Part shown: positions 57,583 through 64,000 of the stretch, one piece after another | How the letters are laid out: each line of letters begins with the position of its first letter | Position numbering within the stretch: the stretch's first letter is position 1 | Source of the DNA: Streptomyces mangrovi | GTDB taxonomy: Bacteria > Actinomycetota > Actinomycetes > Streptomycetales > Streptomycetaceae | DNA: 64,000 nucleotides | NCBI RefSeq assembly: GCF_900114215.1 | Contig: NZ_FOSG01000001.1 | Location: 248,001-312,000 of the forward strand | Direction: 5' to 3' | The notes under the pieces: model-generated | Databases searched by the model: none | Told to the model about the DNA's origin: nothing | What the model saw: the letters and a program-made list of their open reading frames with translations, nothing else | Translations under genes and position numbers: made by a program

Positions 57583-59154
57583 TCAGTCGCGCACGGGGAT
57601 CTCGGCGTACGAGGGGTCGCCCGCGGGCGAGGAGAAGGCGAGCTTCGCGCCGAACGGGTTGTGCTCGGCGTAGAGCGGGTCGACGGTGTCGATCACCAGG
57701 GCGAGCCGGTGCCCGGCCGGGACGTCGTAGGCGGTCGAGAACAGCTCCAGGTCCACGCCGAACGCCTCGCCCGGCACCTTGTCGTGGAAGCTGAACGGCG
57801 CGTGGGTGACCAGCCTGCCCACGCCCAGCGGTCCCACGTCGTAGAGGTGGGCGACGAAGGTGCCGCTGGACCGGTTGGAGGTCACCGTGGTGTGCAGCTT
57901 CACCGTGCCCCGGATCTGCCGGGCGGCGGCGTACCGCTCGGACTTCCAGACCGCGGAGTACCAGTCGGGCAGCAGCGGGACGGAGACCGTCGGCGGGAGG
58001 CCGGTGAGCTGGTCGAAGATGCTGGAGAGGAAGACCGTGCCGCCGTTCGCGCCGGAGTCGACGTTCGCCAGGACGCGGTCGGTGTCGTTCAGGGCGATCC
58101 GCTCGGTGCCCGAGGGCACGGACTTCCAGTCGGGGTAGCCCTCCTGGTCGCCCTGGCGGTCGGTGAGCCGGACGGGCCGCTCGCGGTCGACGCCGTTGTC
58201 CTCGCCCTTGAGGTGGTGGTCGAGCCAGCGCTCGGCGCTGTTCCACACGTCGTTGGGCAGGCCCAGCAGGCCGGGCATCTCGGGGGTGGCGTGGTCGCCG
58301 TGCCGGAACTCCAGGCGCTTGGGGCCGGTCAGCTTCTCGTAGAAGTCGGCGTACTGGTTGGGCGGGAAGATCGAGTCGCCCCAGGCGTTGCCCAGCATGA
58401 TCGCGGGGCCGTTGGCGTTGATCCGGTCGATGTGGGTGGCGGCGGAGCGCTTCCTCCCCCAGGCGATCATGTCGCCTTCCTTCTCCAGGTCGGAGGCGAG
58501 GAAGCCGGAGATGATCTCCTTGAACTCGTCACCGGGGCGGCCGGTGAGGTAGCCGGCGCCGGTGAGGAACGTGGCCGCCTGGGTGTGCTGGGTGCGGCCG
58601 CTGTAGATGGAGCCGACCAGGTCGGCCCAGCCGCTCATGGCGACCACGGCCTTGATCCGGTCGTCGTGGGCGGAGGCCAGCAGGCTGATGCCCGCGCCGT
58701 AGGAGATGCCGGCCATGCCGATCCGCTCGGGGTCGGCGGGGGTGTTGGCCAGCGCCCAGTCGATGGCCTTCGAGGCGTCGGCGACGTCGGGCGGGCCGGC
58801 GACCTCGATCTCGCCGCCGGACTGCCAGAAGCCGCGCGAGTTGTAGCTGAGCACCACGTAGCCGGAGTCGGCGAGCTTCTTCGCCTGGGCGAGGTACTCG
58901 ACCTGCGGCATGGACCAGCTGGTGGGGAGTACGACGAGCGGGTAGCGGCGCTCGCCGTCCGCGTCGCCGGGCACGACGACGTTGGCGGCCAGCGGCGTAC
59001 CGCCGTCACCGGGTATCTCGACGAAGCGGACGGTGGACGAGGCGGTCGTGCCGTGGGCGGCGGTGACCGGGCCGGCGACGGTCCCGGCCAGCACCGCGGC
59101 CGAGACGGCGGCGACGGCGGTGGACGTGCGCAGACGCCTGCGAGGGTGTCCCAT
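57583..59154 (-). CDS. Secreted CocE/NonD or X-Pro dipeptidyl peptidase-like (S15) hydrolase
   Basis: A 523-residue secreted protein: Sec signal (RLRTSTAVAAVSAAVLAGTV, cleavage after TAA). The alpha/beta-hydrolase domain has the nucleophile elbow GISYGAG near residue 147, DSGYVVLSYNSRGFWQSGGE near 100 and His in RHGDHATPEMPG. The C-terminal about 200 residues are the jelly-roll of the S15/CocE family. The substrate may be a peptide or ester. Two palindromes overlap the promoter (59236-59277). The gene stands alone. Confidence 0.86.
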   Translation of the reverse strand: MGHPRRRLRTSTAVAAVSAAVLAGTVAGPVTAAHGTTASSTVRFVEIPGDGGTPLAANVVVPGDADGERRYPLVVLPTSWSMPQVEYLAQAKKLADSGYVVLSYNSRGFWQSGGEIEVAGPPDVADASKAIDWALANTPADPERIGMAGISYGAGISLLASAHDDRIKAVVAMSGWADLVGSIYSGRTQHTQAATFLTGAGYLTGRPGDEFKEIISGFLASDLEKEGDMIAWGRKRSAATHIDRINANGPAIMLGNAWGDSIFPPNQYADFYEKLTGPKRLEFRHGDHATPEMPGLLGLPNDVWNSAERWLDHHLKGEDNGVDRERPVRLTDRQGDQEGYPDWKSVPSGTERIALNDTDRVLANVDSGANGGTVFLSSIFDQLTGLPPTVSVPLLPDWYSAVWKSERYAAARQIRGTVKLHTTVTSNRSSGTFVAHLYDVGPLGVGRLVTHAPFSFHDKVPGEAFGVDLELFSTAYDVPAGHRLALVIDTVDPLYAEHNPFGAKLAFSSPAGDPSYAEIPVRD

Positions 59155-59219
59155 GGGCCCTCTTCCTGAGTCGTGTCGCCGGCGTGGGGAGCCGGCGGGC
59201 GTGTGGGGAAGGTGACCTG

Positions 59220-59277
59220 AGACTAGGCGCGCGGCTTACCACTGGTAACCCACCGGTAAGTTACGCGTCCGTAACTT
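59220..59277 (-). promoter_or_regulatory. Promoter and operators of the S15-type gene
   Basis: Leftwards, TTACCA (59248-59243) and TAGTCT (59225-59220) are 17 bases apart. TTACC-ACT-GGTAA (59236-59248) overlaps the -35, and upstream AAGTTACG-CGTC-CGTAACTT (59258-59277) is a perfect 8-bp palindrome. This arrangement suggests control by a dimeric repressor. Confidence 0.6.
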
Positions 59278-59363
59278 TCGTCGTACCCCTCGTCGCACCA
59301 TCGGGCGAACGGCGACCGGTTCCGTCCGCCGCACGGGCGCCGCCGGGGAGAGGCCCCGCAGCC

Positions 59364-63571
<4,208 letters not shown>

Positions 63572-63604
63572 GCCGTACGCGGCCCGTACCCGCTCCGTAC
63601 GCAC

Positions 63605-63640
63605 CCGGCCGCCGGGACCCGTCGCGGTCCCGGCGGCCGG
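63605..63640 (+). terminator. Terminator of serC
   Basis: CCGGCCGCCGGGACC (63605-63619) pairs perfectly with 63626-63640 around CGTCGC, 34 bases past the stop. Confidence 0.8.
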
Positions 63641-63746
63641 CGGCGCCGTCTTTCACACCGTCCTCCGCATCGCTCCGGTCAGGAGACGGGGCGCAGGTGC
63701 GCCAGGTGCGGCGACCGGACGCCCCCCGGGGGGCGCAGAGCCCGGT

Positions 63747-63776
63747 CCGGCTCCCCCTGGCCGAAGGGGGAGCCGG
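63747..63776 (-). terminator. Hairpin ahead of the window end
   Basis: CCGGCTCCCCCT (63747-63758) pairs perfectly with 63765-63776 around GGCCGA, directly after the stop of the leftward partial gene. Confidence 0.7.
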
Positions 63777-63779
63777 GCT

Positions 63780-64000
63780 TCACGGTCTACGGCCCAGGTG
63801 TGGGAAGACGAACCCCCGGGCCGGGGGAACGTCCGACCACGGCAGTCCCTGACGGGCGCCGAGCCGCTCCCGGACCGCGGCTTTCGCCCGGGCGGTGATG
63901 TCCCTGCGGGGAGCGGCAGAGCGGTCGTAGACGGCCCACTCTCCGGTGGCCTCGGCCACCGGCGCGGCCACACCGGGGATACCGAGCCGCCGCACCGTCT
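63780..64000 (-). CDS. C-terminal part of an unrecognised protein (runs off the right edge)
   Basis: The last 73 codons of a leftward gene whose frame is open to the window edge; a GTG at 63995 could also be its start. The visible sequence (VRRLGIPGVAAPVAEATGEW, then ITARAKAAVRERLGARQGLP) has no motif I recognise. A hairpin directly after the stop supports it being a real gene end. Confidence 0.45.
   Translation of the reverse strand, partial: TVRRLGIPGVAAPVAEATGEWAVYDRSAAPRRDITARAKAAVRERLGARQGLPWSDVPPARGFVFPHLGRRP

Overview
The window is about 70-75% GC with dense GTG/ATG-started genes and purine-rich Shine-Dalgarno sites, and it carries families typical of Streptomyces: AfsR/AfsS/AfsK, an XRE-DUF397 pair, DmdR1, a WhiJ/Scr-type regulator and an NsdA-like TPR regulator. 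From memory, the order of chromosomal genes runs parallel to the S. coelicolor SCO4366 (serC) to SCO4442 interval, so this is core Streptomyces chromosome with one accessory insertion at the left end. Locus names given in entries are recollections and not search results.

Left end (1-11653): a non-contractile, siphovirus-like tail module read leftwards. The order is tail terminator-like protein, major tail protein, tail assembly chaperones joined by a probable -1 frameshift, two small genes, two paralogous short tape-measure-like proteins, distal tail protein, Gp37-like tail protein and further tail genes running off the left edge. Where head genes would sit in a siphophage there is instead an XRE repressor and a divergent three-gene regulatory operon. 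No terminase, portal, capsid or integrase is seen. A family of palindromic sites (TTGCGTGC..GCGCGCAA) sits at the tail promoter, at the repressor and at the divergent promoter. I read this as a candidate F-type tailocin (phage-tail-like particle) with its own regulation; the lysis and fibre end lies outside the window.

Middle (11.7-36.3 kb): housekeeping membrane proteins (holin-X/DUF1469, DUF3618, YihY/BrkB), a D,D-carboxypeptidase with a long repetitive tail, a GPP34 protein, an XRE regulator plus DUF397 partner, an ADP-ribosylglycohydrolase, FbiC (F420 biosynthesis) and a Tat-exported PHP metallohydrolase. Then comes the antibiotic-control locus: afsR, afsS, a tiny secreted peptide, a secreted Ser/Gly-rich protein and afsK. 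AfsK phosphorylates AfsR, AfsR activates afsS, and AfsS stimulates secondary metabolism. A VOC protein beside afsK may be the AfsK-binding protein KbpA. A TetR regulator, a secreted subtilase and a LuxR-type regulator containing a TTA codon follow.

Right (36.3-64 kb): GNAT, flavin monooxygenase, NUDIX, an anti-sigma/anti-anti-sigma pair (HATPase, STAS), an ECF-like sigma factor with a zinc anti-sigma domain fused to an MDMPI-like domain, purU, an SCO4402-like protein, a branched-chain-type ABC binding lipoprotein, a proline-rich membrane protein, an NsdA-like regulator, a primase-polymerase-like protein, an alpha/beta-hydrolase lacking its serine, dmdR1, a SIS-domain protein with a DasR-like operator, a PAS/GAF sensor, pdxH, a citrate synthase, a secreted S15-type peptidase, a FAD/Fe-S dehydrogenase and serC. 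Strong GC-rich hairpins mark most transcription-unit ends. I found no tRNA, rRNA, CRISPR array, IS element or integrase.
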